Assembly: GCA_016808115.1 (NCBI GenBank)
Contig: JAEQBH010000029.1
Location: 186,001 to 250,000 of the forward strand
From: Tetrastigma voinierianum
Lineage: Eukaryota; Streptophyta; Magnoliopsida; Vitales; Vitaceae
Reading direction: 5' to 3'
DNA: 64,000 nucleotides
Shown: one piece after another, positions 1 to 10,940 of the stretch
How positions within the stretch are numbered: position 1 is the stretch's first letter
Layout of the letters: every line of letters begins with the position of its first letter
Notes under the pieces: model-generated
What the model saw: only the letters and a program-made list of their open reading frames with translations
Told to the model about the DNA's origin: nothing
The model's database searches: none
Program-made: the position numbers and the translations under genes

Positions 1-151
1 GAGTTTATGTATGAGAATAAGGTTAAATTAGTAATTGAGCAAAGGGGATATGAGAAAATCAAAAGTGTAGAGATGGTACATAGTAAATTAAGAAACAGTG
101 GCAATATTAAAAGTGTTGAGGACTTAAGTGCAATTACATGAAATATGGGAG

Positions 152-160
152 TATAAATAG
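152..160 (+). promoter_or_regulatory. TATA box of LTR-like region
   Basis: TATAAATAG followed about 60 bp later by a long GA-rich leader matches the usual LTR promoter arrangement in plants. No start site can be seen directly. Confidence 0.4.
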
Positions 161-1468
161 AGGGTGAGACAAACAAAAGCCATTTTTTGTCTCATTTTGT
201 TAGGGTTTCACGTATGAGAGGAGAAGAATAGAGAAAAGAAGAGGAAGAAGAGGAAGAAGGAAGAGAAGAAGAAGAAGAAAAGAAGGAGGAAAAGCAAAAA
301 AGGTATGGAACTAGATGGGATTTTATAGTTTTGTATGGATTCATGGTTTAAATTTCAAGTAATTGAGCTAGGGTTTTAGGAGCAAAAACCCTAACAAATA
401 TCTTGGTGTTTGGGTTGTATATGGGTTATAACCCATATTAGAGTTGTTTGGAAGTAATTTAGGAAAGGAGTTTTAAGGAATACACATGTAATGAAAGATG
501 AATTGAGAAAAAGTGAGATTTCAAGATGAATTTGGAGTGGTTTTGATGTATATATGGAGTATTGAGTTGATATGGGTACCAACATATGGAAAAAAATGGA
601 AGAAAAACACACATTCTGGGCATTTTCGGGGCTTGATCCGTCGCAGTAATGCTACGTTTTTCTTTTGCGTCAGTGTTCGTATTTGGCCATAACTTTGCTC
701 ATTTACGATCCGATTTAGTGATTCAAGTTCCACGGTTAAAAATAGACTTCAAAGGGAAGGAGCAAACATCATGAAATAGGTTACCTCGGTCGATTCTATG
801 TGGCCCAAAAATTCAGCTCAAAGGAAATGAGGGCCGTATTCGAAGCCAGAATACAGTTCGGTTTTTGAACATAGGTGCTTCGGTTGTTTTGGACGTAAAA
901 AAATTGAGTTTCGGTCTTTCCCGTTTGGGTGATTCCAATTGGAGAAGAACCCTTAGCACCTTAGTTTCAAAATAGTATAAAGAACCAGTGTCAAATATGG
1001 AGTTAAGACATTGAAAAATGGGTATTTCAAACAATCCCGAGTGTAAAATCGGTAAAGGGCATTAAGGTCATTTTGTAAAGAAAGAATTAATTTGGTCATT
1101 TCCTTGGTTGCATGTTTTTAAGGGTGTGGTTAAATGAGATTTAATTGAATGTGATGTGGTTGGGTGAAAATGAATATTGTATGGTGGATTAGGGTTATGG
1201 TTAATGGTTAGTTGTGGTTTCTTGAAAAAAAGAGTGATAAGGACCTCCCGGACGAGGAAATGAGGTCGCGACGGGGGAAGCCAGCGAGGATTGAGCGCGT
1301 GAAGCGTGAGTGTAAACTAATATTTTGAGAATTAGAGTTTTGAATAAGCCAGATTTTAATGTGAAAAAGGAAAAGATTAATATAAAATGTTTATATATAT
1401 GGATATCGAAAAGAATGGCAAGTAAAATGTATAAATGTTTACTTTGCCTAAATATATGTATTTATATT

Positions 1469-1709
1469 AAATGTTTATATATATGTATGCATATGTTAAG
1501 GCATTATGGAAGTTTAAAAATATTGTAAGAATGTACATAGGTATATTTGCATATATATATAATGTGTTTTAATGATAAGTAAGGATTTAAATGGATTTAT
1601 AAATGTATTTTGAAGAAAGGAGTGAATGATTTTTAATGTTAAAATGAAAAGTTTAATGTAAATGTTTATATATGTATGCATATGTTAGGCATTATGGAAG
1701 TTTAAAAAT
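1469..1709. repeat. Duplicated AT-rich block of about 50 bp
   Basis: A block containing ATGTTTATATATATG, GCATATGTTA and GGCATTATGGAAGTTTAAAAAT occurs at about 1469-1521 and again at about 1660-1709 with small changes. It looks like a short internal duplication within the LTR-like region. Confidence 0.6.
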
Positions 1710-2050
1710 GTGTAAAGAGAATGCAAATGTATAAATGATAAAGTAAAGTTTTGTGATTTTTAAATGTATTTGGAAGAAATGTTTGCGATGGTTACCGCAA
1801 CCCCATATATTGTTATGGCCGATATCGGTAGGGAATTGCTGGCGTGTAGGATTTTTGCAGGAGTAAAATTTATCGAGTTACTAGCGAGGAGGAAATAGGT
1901 GTCTAGAGTAATATTCTTACACGTGATAAAAAGTGTTGGCGGAACCCTATGCAAAGAGTGAGGTTTCTCATAGCATTAGTGGTTATGGCCCGGAATGAGG
2001 CGTCCCTCGCCGTCGGTAGGAAGCGTTCGTGTGTTTATCCACAGGTTATA

Positions 2051-2337
2051 AGAAAGAAAGAAAGTTTGAGGCATAAATGTTTAAGGCATAAATGGATTTT
2101 AATTGTATAAGTATTTATTATAAAGAAAGAAAGAAAGTTTGAGGCATAAATGTTTAAGGCATAAATGGATTTTTATTGTATAAGTATTTATTATCAGAAA
2201 GAATGAAAGTTTGAGGCATAAATGTTTAAGGCATAAATGGATTTTAATTGTAAAAGTATTTATTATAAAGAAAGAAAGAAAGTTTAAGGCATAAATGTTT
2301 AAGGCATAAGTGATTTAATTGTATAAGTATTTGTACT
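2051..2337. repeat. Tandem repeat, four copies of about 73 bp
   Basis: Four consecutive units each carry GAAAG repeats, then GTTTGAGGCATAAATG, TTTAAGGCATAAATGG and an AT-rich tail ending in AAGTATTTATTAT. The shared GTTT step falls at 2064, 2137, 2209 and 2282, giving periods of 73, 72 and 73. Inside each unit the phrase AGGCATAA is itself doubled. No coding potential is seen. Confidence 0.85.
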
Positions 2338-3089
2338 TGGATATCTTGAAAATGTTATCTTAATGAAAATGGCACTCATTGAATCCCTTTAGCTCATTCT
2401 TTTTCCATATGTTTCAAAAACATTTTCGGGAACCAAAACCGGGTCTTGGTAGAGTACCCTCTTTGTGCGGTGAGTTGAGCCATCGGAGAGCGGCGCATGT
2501 GAGCGCATTGTATAAATAGTTTGCATATTTTATATGTTGAATATTTTGTCATGTATATATGCATATATGTATATATTTTGAAAAGGAATTACGTAGGCGG
2601 TCGGCTTAAGTCCGGCTCAAGCCCAATCTTTTGATACAAAAAAATGTGCATGGAATTGAAGAAGGTTTGAATGTTTTGATGATTTGAAGTGAATAAAAGT
2701 ATATGGGTATATATTGTGTTTGGTTGGGTTGTGGACGAGGAGTCCTAAAATGGAAGTTAAGAAATTGAGAATTGAAAGATTAGCAGTGTTTTTAAATGTT
2801 TTCACAGGTTTTTGAAAATTGGGAAAGTCCAGAAAAGCTCAAAGGAAGCTTCAGGCCAATTTTGAGAAAAGAGTAAGTGTTGAAAAAGAAAAGAAAAGAA
2901 AAAAATTTTTTTTTACCAATTCGCTTCCGCATTATTTTATAAGATATGTTAAGGGATTGTAAAGGGTTAAAACTCCATGGATTTTTATTTGGCTTGTTTT
3001 AAGGAAAAGTTTCTATATCCATTGGAGTCAGGGAGGCGTCCCCTCGGGTTCATGAGGTTATCCCGGGATTAGGAGTCTTTCAACGCTAG

Positions 3090-3250
3090 CTTTCAGTTGG
3101 TAGTGAGAGTGCTCCACTTCTATAAGGAATCCCTTTGGGTCGTGGAGTTCGAGCTCTCATAGAGAGAGCGAAAAGAAAGAGCGGTTGGGACCTACCGTAG
3201 TAATACCTATGAGTGGGACCCACGAGAAGAGAGATGAGGTGGGGACCCCA
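3090..3250 (+). repeat. SINE-like unit, copy 1
   Basis: The unit has an A-box-like GTTGGTAGTGAG at about 3096-3107 and a B-box-like GAGTTCGAGCTC at 3145-3156, spaced about as in a tRNA-derived pol III promoter. The same body follows about 300 bp downstream with a better B box. It could be a tRNA-derived SINE, or a duplicated LTR segment that happens to match; no A-tail is obvious. Confidence 0.4.
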
Positions 3251-3282
3251 CAACAAAAAGCGCCTTTTGTGGGGTCCCCACC
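3238..3282. repeat. Perfect 16-bp inverted repeat with 13-nt loop
   Basis: GGTGGGGACCCCACAA at 3238-3253 is followed after 13 nt by its exact reverse complement at 3267-3282. The arms are themselves nearly palindromic (GTGGGGACCCCAC). The hairpin lies between the two SINE-like units, and the same GGTGGGGACCCCAC sequence ends the second unit at about 3540, so one arm is the unit's own 3' end. Confidence 0.9.
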
Positions 3283-3388
3283 GCTGCGGATCCCTCACTC
3301 CAAATGGCCGGGTCCCAGCCTCTGCCACTCCATGAGCTGAACCATGTCTGGAATGAGGAAGCGAGTTGTTAGTGAGAGTGCTCCCGCT

Positions 3389-3555
3389 TGCTTCGGTTGG
3401 TAGTGAGTGCTCACACACTTCTATAAGAGTCCCGCGCTGGGTCGTGGGTTCGAGCTCTCATGGGAGAAAAAGAAAAGGGCGGTTGGGACTGCCGTAATAG
3501 TGCCTATGGTGGGACCCTTTGAGAAGAGAGATGAAGGGTGGGGACCCCACACTCA
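3389..3555 (+). repeat. SINE-like unit, copy 2
   Basis: This copy has GGTTGGTAGTGAGTGCTC at about 3396 (A-box-like) and GGGTTCGAGCTC at 3446-3457 (good B-box match to GGTTCGANNC). It shares the body GCGGTTGGGAC, the GTGGGACC segment and the GGGGACCCCAC end with copy 1, offset by 301 bp. A third partial start, TTGTTAGTGAGAGTGCTCC, sits just upstream at about 3366. Confidence 0.45.
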
Positions 3556-3576
3556 CTTTGTATGAAGCTTGATGGT

Positions 3577-3720
3577 CTATAAGGGCTCCAAGGTGCTATT
3601 ATCATTGATGAACAATGACCATCTATAAAGGCACCGAAGAGCCTTGTTATCATTATGCGAGACGATGACCAGAAGTATAAGGAGCGAAGGAGTTGTAATG
3701 ACTAAACGGAGACCCAGCGA
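3577..3720. repeat. Degenerate tandem repeat, about 46-52 bp units
   Basis: Three diverged units begin CTATAAGGGCTCC (3577), CTATAAAGGCACC (3623) and GTATAAGGAGCG (about 3675). The first two continue with a TTATCATT step and a GATGACC or AATGACC step. Short tandem repeats of this kind occur at a comparable place in the T-family LTR near 59,840-60,050. Confidence 0.5.
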
Positions 3721-4177
3721 TCGGTATCTTTGCGGGCTTGTTTTTCCTTAATAGGCATGCCCATACATCAACTTCTACCGGGTTCTAAGCGGAGACAATC
3801 CATGTGTATTTTATGTTCGGTACATATCTCATATTCGAATAATTATTGTTATTCGGTATCATTGAATATTTACAATCATTTATTAAATATCTTTGCATTT
3901 TTCATATTTCATTATATGCATGAATAACTATGGTTACCATGTATGCTTATGAGCTATTTAATATTATTCCAATTTCATCAATCTATATATGAATGGATTC
4001 TAGACTCAAAGGGCTTTCCATAGAGTCCAAGACCATAAAAAGCAGAGCTTACTTTCGGACAAAAGAAGTTATGGCTAGTCCGAAGGTCCTACATGAATAA
4101 CCAATCTAATTGGCGGGCCAGCCCTAAGCGGTCAATGCTTTGGAAAACCTATATTTCATCAAGGTTATATTGATTCG
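3721..4177 (-). mobile_element. Probable left part of a T-family LTR split by element A
   Basis: No coding sequence is present. A block reading TATATGAATGGATTCTAGAC with a following TTCCATAGAGTCCAAGA step is matched, diverged, on the other side of element A at about 14,195-14,270. The AT-rich part at 3,800-3,980 resembles the same zone of the T-family LTRs. I infer that element A inserted into one LTR, but I cannot find that LTR's left end. Confidence 0.4.
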
Positions 4178-5627
4178 TGCCACAGTAGGGTGATCCAGAA
4201 TCAACAATATTTGTATCCTAAATTTCCTCCTACTGCCGTAATCAAGCTACTATAGTATAGCGGTTATAGGGTCGAACTCAGGGATGAGTTTTCATCTTAC
4301 AAATGACTCGTATCATGATTCAAAATGGTGAGGCTTTCATTTGGATTTTCGGATTTGCATTAAAAAGTGTGGTTGGTGTCCAGTAGCTAAGTGAAGCTTG
4401 GAGTTTAAAAATAAGATGTAAGAAAAAGAAACACCTTGAAGTTTTGGTCACTAGTTTGATATGATGGGGTTGTAGGAGTGTCCTCGGGTTATTTCCTTGC
4501 ATTAGGGCAAATGACATATAGTCATTTCCAAAAGCGGATCTTTGTTTTGCCCAAAACCCGGCCTTAGTAACCTTCCCTATTTGAACCAAAAGCATTTATT
4601 GAGCATTTAATGTTTCAGTAGTTGAAAATACAACATTTAACCTACTTTTCGGTGGCTCGTAAGCGAAGCATCTAATGAATAATCGGTGTATCTACCAATT
4701 AAGAATACACGAACCTGAAAGCATGCCCAGTGATGACCAAAGAAAATACATTAAATAGCATTTAAACCTAGTTTGGAAAGTTTGAAAACACTAATATACG
4801 TACACCTTCATGAAAACAGAGGAACACCTGAAACCAACATCAACCAACCTAGTAACCCTCCTCTTCAAGGTTTTGAGGCTTAGCCAAACATCATTTGAGT
4901 TGTCATCCTCAAAGAGTGTGTTTAATGACTGAAAATGAAGAAAGAGGAGAGAAAGAAAATGGGAACAAAGCAGGAATTTGTGTGAAAAGAGCGTGAAATT
5001 AATAGTTGGGTTGCAAAATGTTCATAACATGGCTTATATAGCCTCCCAAACATGTGAGAAAGAACCAAGCTAACCTAAATAATATGGTTACATTGAGGGC
5101 AAGAGGAATTAAACAAAAAACGAGGAGTTGTTTGGATCACAAAAGCAGAGGGAAGAAATTTTAAGCTATGCACGGTGATTTTTCGCTATGATAGCGAAAA
5201 TTCAGCTATGATGCGAGCCCCGTATATTGCAAAAATTTCGCTATGATTGCAAAATTTTCGCTATCATTGCGAAAATTTCGCTATGCCATAGCGAAATTTC
5301 CAAGCCACAATGTTGCTTCCTGCATCCTCCAGCCTGCATTTCTCCTCTTCCGGCTTGATATTTCCTCATCCCAGGCTTGATGAAATCACCGAGAATTCAT
5401 ACGAACTCGAAAGCAAATCAACACGATTACGATGCCAAGCTTGATATGATGGGTGGAGAAACTACGAGGAAACACACTGAAACTACCAAAAACAACCCGA
5501 GAAACAAAATCGGTAATATAATGGTTTGCACATGTCAATCGGCCCCAAATAATATGATTAGTATGCAAAAAGCACTCAAAACCTATCTTAAATAGGACTC
5601 AAAATAGCACTTTTTGGGTACTAATCA
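4178..5627 (-). repeat. Element A 3' LTR
   Basis: On the plus strand it starts TGCCACAGTAGGGTGAT and ends GGTACTAATCA, and it matches 12,638-14,153 along its length. Shared landmarks include CATCTTACAAAT, TTGATATGATGGGGTTGTAG, CATTTAACCTACTTT and the palindromic TTCGCTAT array. In element sense it begins TGATTAGTACCC and ends TGGCA, the normal TG...CA form. Confidence 0.85.
5180..5299. promoter_or_regulatory. Palindromic TTTCGCTAT/ATAGCGAAA array in element A 3' LTR
   Basis: At 5,180-5,200 a perfect inverted repeat of TTTTCGCTAT around one G is followed by several half-sites (ATTTCGCTATG, TTTTCGCTATCATTGCGAAAA). The array ends in a 27-bp inverted repeat at 5,273-5,299 with 13-bp arms and a single central C. 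It lies in the 5' part of the LTR in element sense, as expected for U3. The 5' LTR has a decayed version at about 13,614-13,830. Confidence 0.85.
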
Positions 5628-5640
5628 CACCCCCCAACCG
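5628..5640 (-). promoter_or_regulatory. Polypurine tract of element A
   Basis: In element sense the sequence immediately before the 3' LTR is CGGTTGGGGGGTG, a G-rich tract abutting TGATTAG. This is the usual plus-strand primer position. Confidence 0.7.
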
Positions 5641-6634
5641 ACACATTGCTAGTCCCTTAGTAATGCTAAAAAAAAAAAAAAAAGGGATGCAGGCTATGCT
5701 TTTGCAAAAAGAGTATTCTATTCAAAAAGTGTGTGTATAAGTGAGGCTTTACCTTCAGTATGAAAAATTTGGAGCTACATTGCAAAAACCATCGTGAGAG
5801 AACAATTGCCATATAGGAACAAGTTTCGAGGCGACATCAATTCAAGGAAGTCAACTTCGAACTTCCACCAAAATCTATGTGTTTAGGTAACGATTTGAAC
5901 CCAAATAAAGTTCTTCCACCCACACGACAAGCTACTAGGACCTTAAGTGATGACCCGACCTAAATAGATCCGATTTACACTCTTATTTCTTACTTAGGTG
6001 TATTGTGAAACGATGTGCTGGCTAGAGCTTCACGAAGTGCGTGTAGAGGGTCCACCGATGATGACAAATCAAGGTTTTGGGCATCAAGTCAAGGATCTGT
6101 CTGCCGACCTGCTCTTCGAGGCTTCGCCCAGGATGCGAGATGATTTCGAAAATTCAGCTCTATAACTCGCTAAACCCTACCCGTCCACCCATGTGCGAAC
6201 ACAAAATTCGATTGACTCCCAATGAGTGAGAGGTTTAAGAGACACAGGGCTTTAAAGGCTTTCACCATATACCCCTCGGACTGTGTTCGGGTTTCAAGGC
6301 AAAGTGTCACGGCTTTCAATTCTCTTTTTCTTTTTTTTTCTTTTTCTTTTTGCTTTTTTTTTTCTTTTCATTGGGAAGACTTCATTGGTCTTCTTTTGCG
6401 GGTAACAAAGCCTATTATGAATTGAATCCAACTAATCTAAGGCCGGGTTTTGCAAAGTAAAAAGAAGTATCACAACTTCTCAACTTTATTGATGAAAAGC
6501 CGTGTGCATTATTGTGTGATTAGCTAAGGCGGATGGACAAGGTTGAACTTTGGAACTTCAATTGACCAAAAGCAATCATGCATGGAGCTGTTCCTTAGCA
6601 TTATGGTAGCATACGATTGCTTTAATTTTTCAAC
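5641..6634. other. Element A 3' non-coding region
   Basis: This stretch lies between the last ORF of element A and its polypurine tract. It contains a 15-nt A run near 5,670 and a T-rich pyrimidine tract at about 6,320-6,370. I see no coding sequence that resembles a known protein. Confidence 0.5.
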
Positions 6635-6958
6635 TCAAAGGTAAGAAGCGGCTGCAAAGAAATATGGCGCCCGAAAAAATGGTTTGCAACGAGAATTAAG
6701 CGGCGACCTCATTTTAAGAAACAAATTTGGGCTCTGCAGGGCATGCAAAACCAGTAAAACTAAAATCAAAAGTATGAACATTACTTTTAACACAAACTGT
6801 CCCGGCATGGGAACGAGAAAGTTAGAGGATGGAGTGGTACCTCCACAATCAGTGGTGGCAAGAGAAGGATCATCCCTAGCCTGGGCAGGCTGAGGTGTTG
6901 TTTGTGAAGTGGTTGATGTTACTGCAGCTGCCAACACCAAGCAAAACATGCCACTCAA
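6635..6958 (-). pseudogene. Hypothetical 107-aa ORF downstream of element A pol
   Basis: An open frame starts at 6,958 with a hydrophobic leader-like N terminus (MSGMFCLVLAAAV), then a Ser/Thr/Pro/Gln-rich stretch. It continues to a strongly hydrophobic segment (FVLKVMFILLILVLLVLHAL, about residues 55-75) that would span a membrane. It lies about 115 bp after the pol stop, where Athila-type elements may carry a third, envelope-position ORF. I do not recognise it by similarity. The reverse strand is also open here, so it may be a chance frame. Function is unknown. Confidence 0.3.
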
Positions 6959-7073
6959 CTGATTACTAAAAATTTTTTTTTAACAAAATAGAAACTTAAA
7001 CAAAACTAAGCAATTAAATTAGTGGCTTCTGAGACACTGCAGGAGCCACCCCTAAATGTGTGGCCTGTGGGTT

Positions 7074-8330
7074 TCAAGGAGGGTCCAGAAGGAGAATTTC
7101 CTCCCTGACTACAGTTTGCTGCACTACATAGGGCTTCACTCTCTGTCCATCAACCTTGATCACCCTATTATCATTTGGATTGGTAGGTCCCTTTGAACCA
7201 TTGAGGTGTTAACGTTGAGCAATGAATGGACGATCCATTGCGAAACGGCTTGCGATAGATGGAGTTTGGAATCATACATGAGTACTTGGTCCCCCTTGTT
7301 GAAATTCTTGCTAGTTATCATTTGATCATGCCATTTTTTTGATCTTTCCTTTGCAATCTTCGAGTTCAAGTAGGCATCATTTCATATTTCCTCCAACCCA
7401 TTGAGATCAAGGAATCTTTTGAGGCCCGGCCTGTAATCCATGTTCGATTTCTTGATTGCCTACCAGCACATATTCGATTTCCGCGGAAGATGACATGCCT
7501 TGCCATATACTAATCGAATAAGGACATTCAAAGGAAATTGTTTGAAGGCGTTACGTAGGCCTGATGAATATAAGTAATTTGAGGGACCAATCTTTTCTGT
7601 TGATGTTCACCACCTTCATTAGAATGGTCTTAATCTCCCTGTTGGCAAGTTCTACTTTACCACTTGTTTGAGGATGGTACGGGGTAGCCACTTTGTGTTT
7701 AACACCATATTTAGCCATGAGGTTTTCGAAAGGTTTGTTACAGAAATGTGAACCCCCATCACTAATAATGAAACTTGGTACCCGAGCACGGAAAAGATGT
7801 TTTAAGAATTTGAGCACTTATGTGGTAATTGGTTTTGCGGGGGATTACCGGCGTTTGGACACATAGTGCACTCCCTTGATATGTATGTATTACCATAAGA
7901 CGCCATGAAATCGATGCCCCAAACATCAAATAGCTCGACCACTAAAATTGGGTTCAGGGGCATCATATGACGTCGAGACAATTTCCCGAGCCTTTGGCAT
8001 CTATCACATACTCGGCACATTTGGTATGCTTCTTTAAACAGGGAAGGCCAGTAGAAACCGAAGCTATGGCACCTTCATTGATGTCTTCACGGGAAGCAGT
8101 GACCACCACGAGGCGCTCTCATGGCGGTGGCTTAGAATTCCACGTTGTTCTTCTTAGACACACACTTCCTAATTATGCGATGCACACGGTATTTAAGCAA
8201 GAAGGACTCTTTCCGATAATAGGAATGGGATCTTTAGAAATACTTCCTATCCCTATTCTTTCAATCAGATGTGATTTCTCTGTTCTAGCCGAGGAAATTG
8301 GCAATGTGTGAGCATACCCGAGGGGAGCTC
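7074..8330 (-). pseudogene. Element A integrase (broken)
   Basis: Integrase pastes retrotransposon cDNA into the host genome. Reading down from about 8,330, fragments give the zinc-binding end (CDRCQRLGKLSRR), the first catalytic Asp region (VWGIDFM), then [13 protein letters not shown] with the second Asp. Next come [16 protein letters not shown] with the catalytic Glu, KKWHDQM with a GDQVLMYDSKL strand, and finally VDGQRVKPY near the stop at 7,074-7,076. The three catalytic residues are present, but the frame shifts at about 7,800-7,860 and 7,370-7,550 and the GPF/Y-type region is scrambled. The strongest match is to Athila integrases. Confidence 0.85.
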
Positions 8331-8499
8331 TCAACGCGCATTAAAGATTGCCGGAAATTCATCATTGATGGGCGGGGCTATGAGTGTCATGGGCTATTGT
8401 TAATCTAGAAAGATGGTGCGCTACAGCATTCTCTTACCCGCATTATTAATTGCAAGTTAAATTCTTGAAGCGAGAAGAACCCATCGGATAAGTCTTGCC

Positions 8500-8868
8500 T
8501 TAGCATTTTGCTTGATGGAAATCTTTAAAGCGGAATATGATATGTAAAAATGACTATATCGGACCCAACCGTATAACAGAATTTGTCCTAGGCGTAGACC
8601 ACTTCGAAGCAATTGCTTTCTACGTAGTATAGTTCCTTTGTGCTTAAATTCGAGGTTTTGCTTGCATAATAGACTTCACATGAGGTTTTCCATTTTCTCT
8701 TTGGCCGAGAACTGCATCGATAGCAAGATCACTGGCATCACACATCACCTCGAGCGGCACAATTGGTGCTTCGTGCCCATTGGTGCGGTGGTCAATGGAA
8801 CTTCGGCTCTTCAAAAGCTCTCTGACAATCTTTTCCCAGCAATTTAGCATCTTTCTCAGCAGCTTATA
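8500..8868 (-). pseudogene. Element A RNase H fragment
   Basis: The segment reading LEVMCDASDLAIDAVLGQRENGKPH (first RNase H strand with the catalytic Asp in CDASD) is open at 8,644-8,850. Its N-terminal side, ELLKSRSS...APIVPL, is the tail of the RT connection. The rest of the domain toward 8,500 is frameshifted. It degrades the RNA strand of the RNA:DNA hybrid in the working enzyme and is not functional here. Confidence 0.75.
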
Positions 8869-9600
8869 CGGGGCTTAGCAATCTTGAAAATCCTTGATGA
8901 ATCTTACTGTAAAGCGGCGTGGCGAGGAATTGCCCTGCTTGTTTTTACATTTGTTAGAGCCGGCGGTTGGAAAAGAAGTTCAATTTTTGCCTTGTCGACT
9001 TCTATTCACTGCTTGAAATAACACATGCTTGATACAATCCCTTGGTTCACCATAAATATTTCTCCCGATTAACTTCAGTTCTTTCAATGCACCTCTGAAT
9101 AACTTCAAAGATTAGTCGAGACATTCGTCCAAAATCACCTCAGGTATACCGGTGATGTCATCCATGTATACTTCCATTATGCGCTCCACCATATCGCTAA
9201 ACATATCGAAGCATACATCTCTGAAAGGTGGCAGGGGCGTTGCAAAGACCAAAAGGCATCCTCCTGTAAGCATAAGTTCCAAATGGGCAAGTAAAGGTGG
9301 TCTTTTCTTGATCTTCTGGTGCAATCTCTATCGAAAGTACCCGAATACCCATCAAAAAGCAATAAGAATGGGTGTCACGGAAACTCTCTTAAGGCGTGTG
9401 AGGCGGTGGGAGGTGATCTTTGCGTCACTTCATTAAGCCTCACTGTAATCTATGCATACCCTCAATGGGTGTTAAGTCGGAGTGAAACGGAAATTCTTCT
9501 CCCTTTTAAGTTTTTGGTGGTCACCCACGACTTCTTGGGCTGGGTTGGGCTTGCAAAGATGCTATCGGAACATATGGGGTAAATGATCTTTGGAGCTACA
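8869..9600 (-). pseudogene. Element A reverse transcriptase (broken)
   Basis: RT signatures appear in pieces. A VPKK-like start lies near 9,530, with the finger region frameshifted below it. An [21 protein letters not shown] stretch is split between two frames at about 9,180-9,290. [18 protein letters not shown] lies at about 9,140-9,190, where the catalytic YxDD motif survives as VYMDD. Order and spacing fit Ty3/gypsy RT, but no single frame spans the domain. Confidence 0.8.
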
Positions 9601-10940
9601 GTGACTTCAGGACTTTAATATGGTACTTCATGTGAGGGATCCAGCCTCCTACGTGGCGTAGCGACTTTAGATTCTTCTTCTAAATAAATGTGGTGGATCT
9701 TGGTGTTGGGCTGATGCAGCACCAAATAAAAATTTTCCACCCCAAGCTGCTTGTTCATTTGAGAGGTCTGCAGCAGGTTGTGCTCTGTGAAGTGGTCGGC
9801 CGGTGACGATATTACAAGCTGAATGGCACGCTTTGTTTCTTCGAGAAATGCACTGTTTTGAGAATTCCCAGCGCGGGGGGTTTGAGCTCCCGGTGTTGGG
9901 GTTCCTTCTGCTGCTTTGCCGGTTAACAAAGGTAGAATTTCCTATTTTCTTTCTCGACACCCTGCGGCCCAGGCTCATCGTGAGGCTCTTGTTGCTCCTG
10001 AGGCACTCGGATAACTCTGGTTAACACATCTTGCACTTCTTGCTCATTAACTTTGTTCTTGAAAATTGTATCTATTATCACGAGACTTCTTCACGGAGTC
10101 GTCTTCCGCGGTTGCATATGCCTTTTACTCAAATGGAAGATATTGAGTTCTAAAGTCATATTCCCAAAGTGAGGATTGCCAACCCCATTTGGCAATTTAT
10201 AATGGCATTAGAGTAACCAAGAATGGCCTTCCCGATATGATGGGCACATGATTATTTGCCCCTGGCAGGCTGCGTGTCCAAGAATGCGTGATCGGATAGT
10301 AGAATTTGTCCACTTTGTATTAAAACATCCTCAATGGTCCGCCGGTATTTTTGTAGACATCGACTAGAGGCAGTGTGATGGAAGTGGGCTTCGATTCTCC
10401 CAAACCAAGGCTGCTTTATTTTGTAGGAATATGGCGAGTAGGTTCACACTAGCTCAAAGTCTAATAATGCTTTTCTACACACTAGCCTCCCGATGTGCTT
10501 GAGATTGTGGGACATCCAGGTCCTTATATTTCATAAGTCTTTGCGCTCGATGATAGCACTCACTTTGCTCGGTCAGGCCTTTTTATTCACATTGAAGCCT
10601 CTTTTTACCGTACATAAGTCCTTAAAATTTTTTGCATATGTGGGGACTTGTTTGATCATGTCAAGAAGAGGAATGTTAACTTTCACTTGCCGTAATACCT
10701 CTAAAATTTCAGTTTGGGTAACTGAATTTTTCTTTTAAGTGCATTGTGGGAAAGGAGGAGGTACACTGGGCTTCGCCTCTTCCCTTTTTGCTGATTGTTC
10801 TTCCTGGCGGATCAGCTGCGTGAGGCGTCTTGGTTGGTCAGGCTGGCGGTCTCAGTTCTTTACGGCTCTCAAAGTCACTACTGCTTTGACTTCATCAATT
10901 CTCGCATTTGGATCATTGGCTGAGCCTATTTCGTAATGCA
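9601..10940 (-). pseudogene. Element A gag-pol linker and protease zone
   Basis: Near 10,620-10,730 the minus strand reads EILEVLRQVKVNIPLLDMIKQ followed by a PTYAKNFKDLC segment, the conserved block that precedes the protease in Athila polyproteins. Downstream, 9,615-9,929 is open but low in similarity (ESKVATPRRRLDP). An intact aspartic protease motif is not readable, so most of the protease is lost or frameshifted. Confidence 0.65.

Larger units (their letters stand above)
1..2900 (+). other. LTR-like non-coding region, 5' edge of window
   Basis: I find no coding region here. The stretch has the look of a long plant LTR in plus orientation: a TATAAATAG box near 152, a GA-rich untranslated tract at about 210-300, then AT-rich sequence with duplicated blocks. 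The proximal part resembles the reverse complement of the T-family LTRs at 38,846-41,792 and 58,962-61,493 in style, but I cannot align them confidently. No LTR ends, PBS or target-site duplication are visible, so boundaries and family are inference. Confidence 0.4.

Noticed and set aside
3396..3457. A functional tRNA gene
   Set aside because: Only A- and B-box-like elements are present; no cloverleaf with an acceptor stem or anticodon arm could be folded.
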